DNA of 33,622 bases, from NCBI GenBank assembly GCA_913050115.1, contig CAJWZU010000031.1:1-33622 (forward strand), read 5' to 3'. Positions 6,703-15,987 of the stretch are shown piece after piece. How positions within the stretch are numbered: the stretch's first letter is position 1; each line of letters starts with the position of its first letter. A program made the position numbers and the translations under genes. The DNA comes from an uncultured Cellvibrionales bacterium (lineage in GTDB: Bacteria > Pseudomonadota > Gammaproteobacteria > Pseudomonadales > Cellvibrionaceae). The notes below the pieces were generated by a model. It had not been told where the DNA came from. It worked only from the letters and a program-made list of their open reading frames with translations, and made no database searches.

Positions 6703-8838
6703 TTAATAAATACAACGCTTAAACGGTGGCAAACTATTCAATATAGCCGGACCATAACGCTTAGTCACTATGCGTCTGTCCATTAGAGAAATAGTCCCTG
6801 TATCACTCTCCCGTCGCAGTAAACGCCCACTGGCCTGAACCAATTTCATAGCGGCGTCGGGTACGGAAATCTCCATAAACGGATTGCCGCCACGCGCTTT
6901 GATCCAGTCAGACAGTGCCGCCTCGACCGGATCATCGGGTACTGAGAAGGGGATTTTGGCGATTACCACATGGGTACAGTAGTTACCGGGTAAATCTACA
7001 CCCTCGGCAAAACTGGCTAAGCCAAAGAGAATACTGCCCTGATTCTTGTCGACACGCTCTTTATGCTGTTTGATCATGGCCTGTTTAGAACGGTCGCCCT
7101 GTACCAAAATCAAATCTTGCCAGTGGTTCGGCAATGCATCGTAGACATCGAGCATCTGTCGGCGCGAGGAGAACAGCGCCAAACTGCCCTCATCTCTGCT
7201 AAGGAGTTCAGGAATAGCCTCAACAATCGCCAATGTATGCTCCTGCGCGCGGCCGCCATCGACAGCGGACAGCGGCACCTGCAAGGTGGCAGCATTAGCA
7301 AAGTCGAAGGGGCTTGGGACCATCTGGTAACAGCTATCCAGCGGCGTTCCGGCGCGCATTTGATAACGCGAGAAATTGCCCAATGCCGTTAAGGTAGCCG
7401 ACGTTACTACGGCACCACAGCACTGCTGCCACAAGCTGTACTGCAAAGTTTTAGCGGCCAAGATTGGGCTTGAGCAAACTTCAAAATCGATGAGGCCGGT
7501 GCCGTCGATAAGGGTAAACCAGCGCGCTTTCGGCACATGAGTATCGCCATCGGGGATCGCGTAGCTAGCCCAGAGTTCCAAATTAGCCTCGGCGCGAGAC
7601 TGCCAAGTACCGATATGTGGATACCAATTTTCCAAGTCAGCCTTGGGCACAGGGCAGTGAGCATCCTCCATAGCCTCGTCCAGCTCACTGCTCATTTTAC
7701 CGAGTAACTCGGCCAGACGCTCGAAGCTGCGTTTTAGCTCTACCGCCATCAGCATCAACTCCTGCGGCACTATGCCTTGGGCAAAACGATAGCGCAGCAC
7801 TTTGTCGGTGGGGTCAATGGTTTCAGCCAGTATTTGCAGCTGCGGATAAAGTACATTCAGCTGTTTTTTACAATCGAGCATAGCTGCCGGTAACTGCTCG
7901 GCGAAGCGGTCAATATTACCTGCGCCAGAAATTTCGCCGAGCATACTCGACAGCACCTTATTGCTCTGCTCCAGCCACTTACTGGTCGATTGCACGCGGC
8001 TGGTGTGGGCAAAATGATTGAGCGCCTTGTCCGGCAGATGATGGCCTTCATCGAAAACATAAATAGTTTCGCTCGGGTCCGGCAAAATGGCGCCACCGCC
8101 GAGGGCTAAGTCGGCCAGCACTAAATCGTGATTGGTAACGATAACATCAGTGCTGCCGAGACTGTCGCGCGCCTTTAAAAAGGAACAGGAACTGACATTT
8201 GAGCAGCGGCGACCCGTGCATTGGCGGTGATCGGTGGTGACGCGGCTCCAGTCCTCTTGCTCTAAGCTATTCTCCCAGTTATCGCGGTCACCATCCCACT
8301 TATTAGCCGCTAACGCCTCCATCATCGAACTGTAGAGTTTAATGCCCTGCTCGCCGACCTGCATAAATTCATCTTCGTACAGCGATTGAGTGGGATTAAG
8401 ATTACTCTCGTGCTCCATTAACAGGCGATCTAGCTTAGACAGACATAAATAGCGGCCACGGCCTTTAGCCAGCGAATAGGAAAACTCTAAACCGGAATGC
8501 TGTTTTAGGTCGGGTAGGTCTTTTTGGACAATCTGTTCCTGCAAGGCAATAGTGGCAGTGGAAATCACCAGCTTCTTACCCATCGCCTTAGCCAAGATGA
8601 TCCCCGGCAACATATACGCCACGGTTTTACCGGTGCCCGTGCCCGCCTCCACCACGCAGACATGGCCTTCGCTGTCGCGTTTATCCTCATCGTCGAGCTG
8701 AATATTGCCGATGGTTCGGGCAATACTAGCAATCATCAATTTTTGCCCGTAACGGGACTTCAGCCCTTTACTGTCGAGAAAATTTGAGTAAGTGGACTGG
8801 ATCTGTTTTTTGAGGTCGTCGGTCAGCACGGCGGTCAC
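6703..8838 (-). CDS. dinG: ATP-dependent DNA helicase DinG
   Basis: 5'-3' superfamily 2 helicase of the XPD/DinG type that unwinds R-loops, D-loops and replication blocks. Taking GTG at 8838 gives 711 residues starting TAVLTDDLKKQI after the initiator, which lines up with the E. coli N-terminus. A longer TTG start at 8856 has no better ribosome-binding site. In this numbering, Walker A AGTGTGKT is at 65-72, the four iron-sulfur cluster cysteines are Cys132, Cys207, Cys212 and Cys218, and the Walker B box DEGH is at 263-266. C-terminal motifs include VVTSATL, FAEGVDLPG and QASGRLLRRESD. It is transcribed toward yqcC, with a repeat element between them. Confidence 0.95.
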   Translation of the reverse strand: MTAVLTDDLKKQIQSTYSNFLDSKGLKSRYGQKLMIASIARTIGNIQLDDEDKRDSEGHVCVVEAGTGTGKTVAYMLPGIILAKAMGKKLVISTATIALQEQIVQKDLPDLKQHSGLEFSYSLAKGRGRYLCLSKLDRLLMEHESNLNPTQSLYEDEFMQVGEQGIKLYSSMMEALAANKWDGDRDNWENSLEQEDWSRVTTDHRQCTGRRCSNVSSCSFLKARDSLGSTDVIVTNHDLVLADLALGGGAILPDPSETIYVFDEGHHLPDKALNHFAHTSRVQSTSKWLEQSNKVLSSMLGEISGAGNIDRFAEQLPAAMLDCKKQLNVLYPQLQILAETIDPTDKVLRYRFAQGIVPQELMLMAVELKRSFERLAELLGKMSSELDEAMEDAHCPVPKADLENWYPHIGTWQSRAEANLELWASYAIPDGDTHVPKARWFTLIDGTGLIDFEVCSSPILAAKTLQYSLWQQCCGAVVTSATLTALGNFSRYQMRAGTPLDSCYQMVPSPFDFANAATLQVPLSAVDGGRAQEHTLAIVEAIPELLSRDEGSLALFSSRRQMLDVYDALPNHWQDLILVQGDRSKQAMIKQHKERVDKNQGSILFGLASFAEGVDLPGNYCTHVVIAKIPFSVPDDPVEAALSDWIKARGGNPFMEISVPDAAMKLVQASGRLLRRESDTGTISLMDRRIVTKRYGPAILNSLPPFKRCIY

Positions 8839-8875
8839 AGCATATTTAAAGAGCAATCATTTTAGCACGTTGCAT

Positions 8876-9292
8876 TTAGGAATTAACAAAATACCAGCGG
8901 CCATCGCGGCAAACAAACTGAGAGGTCTCGCGATGCAGTTGTGCGCGACCCTCACTCTTGAAGCTAGCGGCAAACTCGACCTTGCCAGTGTCATTACCCG
9001 CGGAGCCATTACTGCTAGTAAGTATTTGCAAACCTAGCCATTCAGAGCTTAAAGCCCATGTTTTAATGGCGTCTATATCCAGCTGCAAGCGCTGCTCTAG
9101 CACCCAGGTATCCACAATATATTGAATTTGACCGGTTGCATGAGCGCAGTAGCGCGAGCGCATCAACTGCTCGGCGGTATAAGCAATCTCGCGCCCCTCT
9201 AGTAATGGCTGACAACAACTTGAAAAAGTCGCGCCACTACAGCAAGGACAGGGGCTTGCAGGTGCCCGTGGGCAGTAACACTCAGGTAGCAT
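8876..9292 (-). CDS. YchJ-like protein with SEC-C zinc motif
   Basis: YchJ/UPF0225 family protein, function unknown. ATG 9292 gives 138 residues. The zinc-binding SEC-C-type cluster is near the start (SPCPCCSGATFSSCCQPLL). It is followed by the family hallmark AEQLMRSRYCAHATGQIQYI and an NTF2-like fold ending SQFVCRDGRWYFVN. Another in-frame ATG at 9325, preceded by GGGGCTAAA, is an alternative. Longer starts would overlap the divergent acyltransferase gene at 9344. The two genes have at most about 50 bases between them for divergent promoters. Confidence 0.82.
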   Translation of the reverse strand: MLPECYCPRAPASPCPCCSGATFSSCCQPLLEGREIAYTAEQLMRSRYCAHATGQIQYIVDTWVLEQRLQLDIDAIKTWALSSEWLGLQILTSSNGSAGNDTGKVEFAASFKSEGRAQLHRETSQFVCRDGRWYFVNS

Positions 9293-9343
9293 TTTTAGAC
9301 CAATATCTGTATCTTGGCCCAGCATTTTAGCCCCGATTGAGCG

Positions 9344-10516
9344 ATGACAGAAGCGATGCCAGCAGCCATGAGCGATTTTGACGATATCCGCCCTTATCAC
9401 GACGATGAAGTGCGGGCGACGCTGGATCGAATTCTGGCCGACAAAGAGTTCTCGCTATCGGTCGCTAAGCTGCGTTTTCCGCGCCTGAGCCGCACCTTGC
9501 CGTGGCTAATGCAACCTATCGCCAAAGCCATACTCAAAAGAGAGCTGGCGGGCATTCAGTGCGTGGCAGAATTTCAAAAAGTGGTAGAGAAATATCTGCG
9601 CGGTATGATGGGTGGCAGCGCAAATGCACTGACATCATCGGGGCTGGACAAACTCGATCCGAAACAGGCCTATTTGTTCGTCAGCAACCACCGCGATATC
9701 GCTATGGATTCAGCCTTTATAAGCTGGTCCTTGTTCAAAAACAAACTTGATACTCCACGCAATGCCATTGGCGACAACCTGCTCAGTAAGCCCTTTGTCT
9801 CCGACTTAATGCGTCTAAATAAAAGCTTTATCGTCAATCGCTCGGCCACCAAACCGCGTGAAAAGTTTAAAGCAGCCAAATACCTATCGTCTTACATCTA
9901 CCACTCGTTGGTAAATGAAAAAGCCAATACTTGGATCGCACAGCGCGAAGGCCGCGCCAAAGACGGTATCGACCGGACCAACTCCGCGGTCATTGGCATG
10001 TTTGGTTTAAGTAAGCCAAAAACCGAAGACTACGGTGACCACATCGCCAAGCTCAATATTGTGCCAGTATCCATTTCCTACGAGTGGGACCCCTGCGATG
10101 GCGCTAAAACCCGCGAGCTCCATGCCCAAACTACCCAGGGTAGCTATGCCAAGGGCGAACACGAAGATATAGAAAGTATCGCCACCGGTATTGCTGGCCG
10201 TAAGGGCGCGGTACACGTTGCCTTTGGTGATGTCATAAGTAGTGCTTTTAACTCGGCCGATGCCGTGGTCACAGAAATCGACCGACAGATTATCGACAAC
10301 TATATTCTGCAACCGAGTAACTGTTTGGCCTACATAAAACTGCACGGCGAACTACCTAGCGAGGCACGTTATTCAAGTGCGGCGCTGCCCTTTAGTGACA
10401 GCGCGCTAAAAACCGAAAAAATAGAATTTGAGCAGCGGTTAGCTGCTGTACCCACCGAGCAGCAAGCAATATATCTCGCTATGTATGCCAACCCACTGAT
10501 CAGTAAATACTCCTAA
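9344..10516 (+). CDS. PlsC-like glycerol acyltransferase family protein
   Basis: Membrane-associated acyltransferase probably acting on glycerophospholipid or a related acceptor. The acyltransferase core begins near residue 108. SNHRDIAMDS (114-123) is the catalytic His/Asp block, here H-x5-D (His116, Asp122) rather than the H-x4-D of classic PlsC. RLNKSFIVNRS (157-167) corresponds to the second block, and WIAQREGRAKDGIDRT (197-212) to the EGTRS-like block. The HRDI/REGRAKDG signature is that of a bacterial subfamily of unknown exact substrate, so I give no symbol. The 390 residues include a ~100-residue N-terminal helical extension. A second ATG at 9368 (MSDFDD) is a possible alternative start. 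Confidence 0.8.
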   Translation: MTEAMPAAMSDFDDIRPYHDDEVRATLDRILADKEFSLSVAKLRFPRLSRTLPWLMQPIAKAILKRELAGIQCVAEFQKVVEKYLRGMMGGSANALTSSGLDKLDPKQAYLFVSNHRDIAMDSAFISWSLFKNKLDTPRNAIGDNLLSKPFVSDLMRLNKSFIVNRSATKPREKFKAAKYLSSYIYHSLVNEKANTWIAQREGRAKDGIDRTNSAVIGMFGLSKPKTEDYGDHIAKLNIVPVSISYEWDPCDGAKTRELHAQTTQGSYAKGEHEDIESIATGIAGRKGAVHVAFGDVISSAFNSADAVVTEIDRQIIDNYILQPSNCLAYIKLHGELPSEARYSSAALPFSDSALKTEKIEFEQRLAAVPTEQQAIYLAMYANPLISKYS

Positions 10517-10642
10517 TAGCGTAAAAAAATCTAAACATGGACGCCCAAATCTATACAATGGCAATTTACATAATTGCTCTAGTATATAAAGTACCACACA
10601 GTTTTATAGGGATTAACGACAACTCACGGTTGAGATAATGTC

Positions 10643-11530
10643 ATGAATACACCAGTATCAAGCACCGCCAAAGAATCAAGCCCCCGCCTCCGTCTGGCGC
10701 ACCGTTGCTCTGCACCTACCTCGCCCGCCAAAAACCTCACGTTTTACAACAAAGTCATTTGGATTACCGGCGCCTCATCTGGCATAGGTTCTGCACTGGC
10801 CAGACATTTAGCCGCGCAAGGTGCCCGTCTCATACTATCTTCACGCCGCATAGAAAAACTCGAGCAACTGCGCACAGAACTTATCAACAGCTTGCAACAT
10901 CAAGTGTTTCAGCTGGATTTAGAGCAGCCAGAAGCGCTTTATACTCGGGTTCAGAATGCTATTAGCGACTGGGGCCCCATCGATATCCTCATCAATAATG
11001 CCGGCATCGCCCAACGCTCGCGAGTACTTGAAACGCAGCTAGCGGTAGACCGCCGCATTATGGAAATCAACTTCTTTGGCACTGTCGCTATGACCAAAGC
11101 AATATTACCCAGCATGGTCGCGCGAGGCGCCGGCCAAATTATGACCGTAGGCAGCGTTGCCGGAAAAATCGGCTCGCAAACACGCAGTAGTTACTCGGCC
11201 TCTAAACACGCGCTCAACGGTTATATGGATAGTCTACGCGCCGAAGTTTGGCACAACGGCGTACACGTGCAGTTAGCTTGCCCCGGCTGGGTGAATACCG
11301 ATATCGGAAAAGGTGCGCTCGACGGCGATGGCAACGCTCTAGCCGATAAAGTGGGCACCATCGATTTTGGTATCAGCGCCGAAGATTGCGCCCAAGACAT
11401 TGCTACAGCACTGCTGATGCATCGTGACGAAACCATTATTGGACGCGGTTGGGTGCGAATGGCACCGGCTCTGAAAAGAATTTTCCCGAGTTTAGTCAAC
11501 CGCATAATGCGCCGTAAAGTGTATCGATAA
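10643..11530 (+). CDS. Short-chain dehydrogenase/reductase (SDR)
   Basis: Classical SDR oxidoreductase of 295 residues; substrate unknown. The Rossmann dinucleotide motif TGASSGIG is at 42-49, the structural NNAG at 118-121, and the catalytic Ser171, Tyr184 and Lys188 are in GSVAG and YSASKHA. SSRR after the second strand suggests NADP(H). A ~33-residue polar N-terminal tail precedes FYNKVIWITGASSG with no internal Met, so either the tail is real or a non-ATG start is used. GTTGAG upstream is a weak ribosome-binding site. The overall pattern resembles the DHRS7B-like SDR group. The next gene, a DUF3549 protein, lies 217 bases downstream on the same strand. Confidence 0.88.
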   Translation: MNTPVSSTAKESSPRLRLAHRCSAPTSPAKNLTFYNKVIWITGASSGIGSALARHLAAQGARLILSSRRIEKLEQLRTELINSLQHQVFQLDLEQPEALYTRVQNAISDWGPIDILINNAGIAQRSRVLETQLAVDRRIMEINFFGTVAMTKAILPSMVARGAGQIMTVGSVAGKIGSQTRSSYSASKHALNGYMDSLRAEVWHNGVHVQLACPGWVNTDIGKGALDGDGNALADKVGTIDFGISAEDCAQDIATALLMHRDETIIGRGWVRMAPALKRIFPSLVNRIMRRKVYR

Positions 11531-11747
11531 AGCCAGAGCAGCAGTCAACGGCGAGAACATTTGCGACGAATAGAAGTCAGTTGATGCAGCATCAACCGTA
11601 ACCCTGCTTAAAAAATACGGCTTACTGCCCAAACTATAGGCATTGGATAGAGACAATGGCCTCGTAGAGGTACAATAGCGGCAATTGAATATCACCACGC
11701 TTCCCACTTGAATTCCCGCTTCATTTTCCACTACAGGCCACCCCCCA

Positions 11748-12827
11748 ATGACCCAAGCTATCGAGACTTTAGGGCAACTGTTTGCGCAGATGCAAGTGAA
11801 CGTGCGCTATTATGATCTCGGCCGTCGCGTCGAAAAGCTGAGTAAGGAACAGTTTCAAAGCTTTGAAGAGCTGCGCAAGCCCTACCCTCGGCCGCACTTA
11901 CAGCATGCTTTAATCGGAGTAGTGTTCTGGCAGCAACACACCATTGCACAGCCTTCAGTTTGGTGTCTACGACTGCCACTCGACGAGCAGGGACTGCTCA
12001 TCCCGAGTGAGCGCGACCGCTTCTTGCAGCATCTATTGATGGCGGTAAATAACAATTTCAATGCCGAGAAAAAACAACAGCAACTCAGCGCGGTGCTCGA
12101 AGGAAACCCCTATACATTTACCCCGCCACAAGAAAAGCAGGCGGCATTTAACGCTAAGATCAAGGTCTCTCTTAAATTGCCGGCCAGCCAGTATCTAGCC
12201 CCAACTCTGGATTATTTACACGGCAGTGATTACAGCCAATGGCAAACGGTGGCCCTTCAAGGTCTGGCTGATCTCACAGCGCGCTGGCAACAACCCGAAT
12301 GTCATCAGGCGCTGTTGCATGCCCTCCCTTATGTGCCAACCAGTGTGCTCATCAGCCTGTGCCAGTGTCTGGAAAATGAAACTATAGACGCTGCCATAAC
12401 CGAGGTCTTATTGCAGCGTATTAATCACACGCTTAGTGCTAACAACAGCGACAATAGCAGCGAAAAAAATGCCACCCTAGCCGCCTGCTTGCGCGGCCTA
12501 TCTTTTAGCGTTGCAGCCACACACGTGCAAACAGCGGTGGACAGTATTTTGCACGGAAGCACACCCGACGATACTGTCGATATAGAAATAATCGCAACTC
12601 TGGCCACGCGCTTAGCCCCGCAATTAATCAATGGCGGCAATCCTCTGGTTTTTATGGAACTGCTGGCTCAACACTCTGAACAGGCTTTTATCGGCGTAAT
12701 GTCAGAGATCTTATACCAACCAGACATTAGAGAGCCCTTTTTAAGTGGCATGCGCCTACCCGACCGCTCTGAAACATTATCCAAAGCCATAGGCGCGCTT
12801 CTACAGCCAAGCCACGCTGTGCATTAG
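11748..12827 (+). CDS. DUF3549 family protein
   Basis: Cytoplasmic protein of 359 residues. The N-terminus (TLGQLFAQMQVNVRYYDLGR, then RVEKLSKEQFQSFE and KPYPRPHLQHA) matches DUF3549, found in Pseudomonas and relatives with no assigned function. The middle and C-terminal parts are mostly helical, with repeated short helices (about residues 150-345) suggesting a HEAT-like array. No catalytic motif, signal peptide or membrane segment is visible. No purine-rich ribosome-binding site precedes the ATG (CACCCCCCA). Confidence 0.8.
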   Translation: MTQAIETLGQLFAQMQVNVRYYDLGRRVEKLSKEQFQSFEELRKPYPRPHLQHALIGVVFWQQHTIAQPSVWCLRLPLDEQGLLIPSERDRFLQHLLMAVNNNFNAEKKQQQLSAVLEGNPYTFTPPQEKQAAFNAKIKVSLKLPASQYLAPTLDYLHGSDYSQWQTVALQGLADLTARWQQPECHQALLHALPYVPTSVLISLCQCLENETIDAAITEVLLQRINHTLSANNSDNSSEKNATLAACLRGLSFSVAATHVQTAVDSILHGSTPDDTVDIEIIATLATRLAPQLINGGNPLVFMELLAQHSEQAFIGVMSEILYQPDIREPFLSGMRLPDRSETLSKAIGALLQPSHAVH

Positions 12828-13017
12828 CCTGCCAATTTTGAACAACGACTTAAAGTAATTATTCAAGGCTAAAAGGACATTGTCTCAACCAAGCCCACTG
12901 TTGAGCTGAATATTTATGCTGTCTGTGTCTATACTTACAAAAAGTCCCAGTGTTATAAACTGCAGACATCAATGAACCAAAGCCCCGCTTGCTGCGGACT
13001 TGCCCTCGGAGGCCGGT

Positions 13018-14298
13018 GTGCATGTTCTTTTAGTTGAAGACAGCGCCACTTTGCGCTGCGCCATGACGGCCTATATTCTAGATGCTGGGCACCAAGCCTT
13101 AGTTGCGGAAAGTGGCGAGCAAGCTCTGCAGCTACTCGAAAATTCAGTCGTTGATCTGATCATCATGGATGTCGAGATGCCAGGACTGAACGGCTTCGAA
13201 ACGACTCGTTTAATTCGAGAATGGTTGAAAGGCTTCTGGCTGCCTATTATTTTTGTGACCGGAAAAAATGACGAAAAAAGCTATACCGATGGCATTGAAG
13301 CGGGAGGCGATGACTACCTCATTAAGCCGATTAGCTCGGTGATTCTCCAGGCTAAAATTCACGCCATGGAACGCATCATTCAGATGCGCGACAAGCTAAG
13401 CCAACTGAACGATAAATTGGAAAAACTCAGCCAGACCGACAGCCTAACTCAGGTTTATAACCGCCGCGCCTTTGATGATATCGCGCAAAAATATTGGCTT
13501 GCGGCCACGCGTAGACACAGCTCAATTAGTGTACTAATGCTGGATGTCGATCACTTTAAACTCTACAACGATCACTACGGTCACCCCGCCGGCGACAGCT
13601 GTTTAGTACAAGTGAGCGCCGCGATTAAAGCCAGTCTTTTGCGACCAGAAGATACGCTTGGACGCTATGGGGGGGAAGAGTTTATCGTCATACTGCCTGA
13701 CACCGATCGCCAAGGTGCCGAGCAATTGGCATCGACCATACGCCGTAATACCGAAGAGTTGCAAATCGAGCACAAGGGGTCATCGACCGCTGCCGTGGTT
13801 AGTATCAGTGTTGGCGGCGCCACCTGCAATAGCACCATGCACTGCAGCTTGGAAGAGCTGATCAAACAGGCTGATCAAGCGCTGTACAAATCTAAGCAGG
13901 CCGGCCGCAATCGTGTCACGACAGAAGACGCTTGCGCGCACAAAACGGTATTAATTGTCGATAACGATCAACTCACCCTAGAGATTGTGACTGACCTGCT
14001 GCGCGAACACTGCAATATTGTCACCGCCGATGATGGTCAGGAGTGCCTGAACATTGCCCGCAACATTCTCCCCGATTTAATCTTGCTGGATACTCACATG
14101 CTCGGCATGGCTGGCGACGAAGCTTGCCGCCAGCTAAAAGGCACCCCTCGCACCGCCAGTATTCCAGTGATATTTATATCGAGTGACGATCATAATACGC
14201 AGATAAAACGGGTCAAAAAAGTCGGCGCCAACGACTGCGTGCAAAAACCGCTGGATAAAGACACGCTGCTAAATAAAGTCAGCCGCTATCTGCTTTGA
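13018..14298 (+). CDS. REC-GGEEF-REC response regulator, diguanylate cyclase
   Basis: Two-component output protein predicted to make cyclic di-GMP. GTG 13018 is favoured because CGGAGG (13007-13012) lies five bases before it and the protein then opens directly with the receiver strand HVLLVEDS. A TTG at 13000 would add six residues. Of 426 residues, the first receiver carries phospho-acceptor Asp51 (IIMDVEMPG) and Lys103. A helical linker (residues ~115-140) leads to a GGDEF domain with the active GGEEF signature at 218-222. An intact inhibitory I-site RPED (209-212) lies five residues before it. A second receiver follows, with Asp358 (LLLDTHM) and Lys410. A receiver on each side of a cyclase is less common than the WspR/PleD orders. 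No partner kinase is in the window. Confidence 0.92.
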   Translation: MHVLLVEDSATLRCAMTAYILDAGHQALVAESGEQALQLLENSVVDLIIMDVEMPGLNGFETTRLIREWLKGFWLPIIFVTGKNDEKSYTDGIEAGGDDYLIKPISSVILQAKIHAMERIIQMRDKLSQLNDKLEKLSQTDSLTQVYNRRAFDDIAQKYWLAATRRHSSISVLMLDVDHFKLYNDHYGHPAGDSCLVQVSAAIKASLLRPEDTLGRYGGEEFIVILPDTDRQGAEQLASTIRRNTEELQIEHKGSSTAAVVSISVGGATCNSTMHCSLEELIKQADQALYKSKQAGRNRVTTEDACAHKTVLIVDNDQLTLEIVTDLLREHCNIVTADDGQECLNIARNILPDLILLDTHMLGMAGDEACRQLKGTPRTASIPVIFISSDDHNTQIKRVKKVGANDCVQKPLDKDTLLNKVSRYLL

Positions 14299-14474
14299 CC
14301 GAGTAAAGAGCCGAGTTTAGTCCGTATTATGTAAGCCTTGGCGCCGGTATCTGTTCCGCACTGAGGCACATTATTAGAGCGATATTGTGCCACGATGCTA
14401 CACAGAGCCACTTTCAGCTAGCACGAAACGACAACTAAACAGACCGTGATCACTCTTGAGAGGGTATACCGAAA

Positions 14475-14501
14475 CTGGCTTTGCCATGACGGCAAAGCCA
14501 G
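14475..14501 (-). terminator. Hairpin downstream of pyrB
   Basis: Perfect 11-bp stem CTGGCTTTGCC (14475-14485) and GGCAAAGCCAG (14491-14501) with loop ATGAC. On the minus strand it is followed by only three T. It lies just beyond the pyrB stop and between two converging genes, so it probably ends pyrB transcription. Confidence 0.6.
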
Positions 14502-14509
14502 ACAGACAC

Positions 14510-15517
14510 TTAGCGACCGGTATGCCAAATCACATCACGAGCGTGAGCGTCGACCTGATCAGCTACATTTAATACCAGCGCAAACAAGGCCATACGCACC
14601 AGAACACCGTTGTCAGCTTGACGAAAGATAGCCAGATTCGGATTGAGGTTCAAGTCATTATCCAATTCGTTGGCGCACGCTCTGGAGTCACGCGGCAGCG
14701 GATGCATAATCACGGTATTGGGTTCGCAGTACTGAGTGTAGATAGACTGATTGAGACGAAAGCGACCGCGGTATTGATCGGCTTCTTCTTTAGACTCAAA
14801 CCGCTCTTCCTGAATACGAGTGGAATAGGCAATATCGACGCTAACAATGCTTTCTGTCAAATCTTCGGAGATCTGTACCTTATGGCCCGCCGCGCACAGA
14901 GCCTCGACGATAGACTCGGGCATCGCTAGCTCTGGTGGCGACACTAAGATCAACTGTATGTTGCTAAATAGGCACAGTAATTTACACAACGAATGCACCG
15001 TGCGGCCGTGTTTGAGGTCGCCAATCATAGCTATACGTAAATTATCGATATCGCGGCCACGGCCGGCAAGTTCTTTGCGAATGGTGTAAAGATCCAGCAA
15101 CGCCTGAGTGGGATGCTCATTGGCACCGTCACCGCCGTTGATCACCGGTACCCGACTACCCTCGGCAAACTCAGCCACCGAACCAGCCTCGGGGTGACGC
15201 ATACAGATTACGTCGCTGTAGCCAGAAAGGACGCGCGCAGTATCAAACAACGACTCGCCTTTGGAAATTGCCGAGGTTTTAAAACCGGTGGTTTCACGCA
15301 CTTCACCACCGAGCAAGTTAAACGCGCTACCAAAGCTAACTCGGGTGCGAGTGCTGGCCTCAAAAAACATATTGCCGAGAATCGCGCCTTCCAGAACTCG
15401 AGTAACTTTGCGCCGTAGCGCGTAAGGTTCCATGGTGTCTGCCACTTGAAATACACGTTCAATGTCGGCGCGCTGAAATTGAGCAATAGAGAGGATATGT
15501 GAGCCGGTAAATTCCAC
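14510..15517 (-). CDS. pyrB: Aspartate carbamoyltransferase catalytic subunit
   Basis: Second step of pyrimidine synthesis, joining carbamoyl phosphate to aspartate. GTG 15517 is chosen because AGGA stands six bases upstream and the predicted promoter puts transcription start near 15543, leaving no room for the TTG at 15541. The result is 335 residues. [12 protein letters not shown] is the carbamoyl-phosphate loop, HPTQALLDLYTI the second site, GDLKHGRTVHS the hinge and MHPLPRD the catalytic tail. The protein has the longer marine-gamma form with a C-terminal extension (QVDAHARDVIWHTGR). No pyrI regulatory subunit or dihydroorotase-like pyrC' gene is adjacent. Confidence 0.94.
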   Translation of the reverse strand: MEFTGSHILSIAQFQRADIERVFQVADTMEPYALRRKVTRVLEGAILGNMFFEASTRTRVSFGSAFNLLGGEVRETTGFKTSAISKGESLFDTARVLSGYSDVICMRHPEAGSVAEFAEGSRVPVINGGDGANEHPTQALLDLYTIRKELAGRGRDIDNLRIAMIGDLKHGRTVHSLCKLLCLFSNIQLILVSPPELAMPESIVEALCAAGHKVQISEDLTESIVSVDIAYSTRIQEERFESKEEADQYRGRFRLNQSIYTQYCEPNTVIMHPLPRDSRACANELDNDLNLNPNLAIFRQADNGVLVRMALFALVLNVADQVDAHARDVIWHTGR

Positions 15518-15549
15518 GGTAATTCCTGTAGCTAAGGGCAAGGTTTGCT

Positions 15550-15578
15550 ATTTTAGCGTGAACTGCAGCTCGGGCCAA
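15550..15578 (-). promoter_or_regulatory. Predicted sigma-70 promoter of pyrB
   Basis: On the minus strand TTGGCC (15578-15573) and TAAAAT (15555-15550) are separated by 17 bases, four and five matches to consensus. Transcription would begin near 15543, giving a leader of about 26 bases to the GTG start. No attenuator-like structure fits in so short a leader. Confidence 0.55.
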
Positions 15579-15987
15579 TTTGAATATTGACTGATTTCTT
15601 GCTGTATAACACAATATAGCCACAAGTCCCGCCCCCAGCGTTCGGCAAACATATTCAGCGGCAGCAAATACTCTCAATGTATTAGTCACATACTACCGCG
15701 CCAAAAATGCCCTCTAGGGCAATAACCTAGCATTTTCCAGGAGTCGTCGCTGGCGCAATGACGAGCGCTGTTATGTCCCCGCAAAAACTCACAAAGCTGT
15801 CCGTAACTAGCGCCCATATATCGCAGAGGGAGCCGGTAAACCGTTTGCCAACAATAGCGTGGAAATTGATAGTGACGATAAAAAGAGTTTTGTGCAGATG
15901 ATGCGCTGATTAAGTTAATTTTTGGTCAAACTAAAGTGTTTCACAAAAATATCCGCACAGATTAATTAAAGCGTTGGCTGGGCCGAG
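15579..15987. other. Intergenic region between pyrB and sbcB
   Basis: About 410 bases beyond the pyrB promoter contain no ORF with coding character on either strand, no clear terminator hairpin and no repeat shared with the rest of the window. The sbcB 3' end lies at the right-hand border, so a Rho-dependent or distant terminator is presumably used. Confidence 0.5.

Noticed and set aside
12972-13037. Cys-rich 21-residue frame (MNQSPACCG...) overlapping the cyclase start
   Set aside because: No ribosome-binding site of its own, and it overlaps the gene's strong GGAGG and GTG start. Probably chance.
15459-15689. Minus-strand 76-codon frame overlapping the pyrB start
   Set aside because: It overlaps the pyrB N-terminus and promoter in another frame and has no ribosome-binding site or family likeness.
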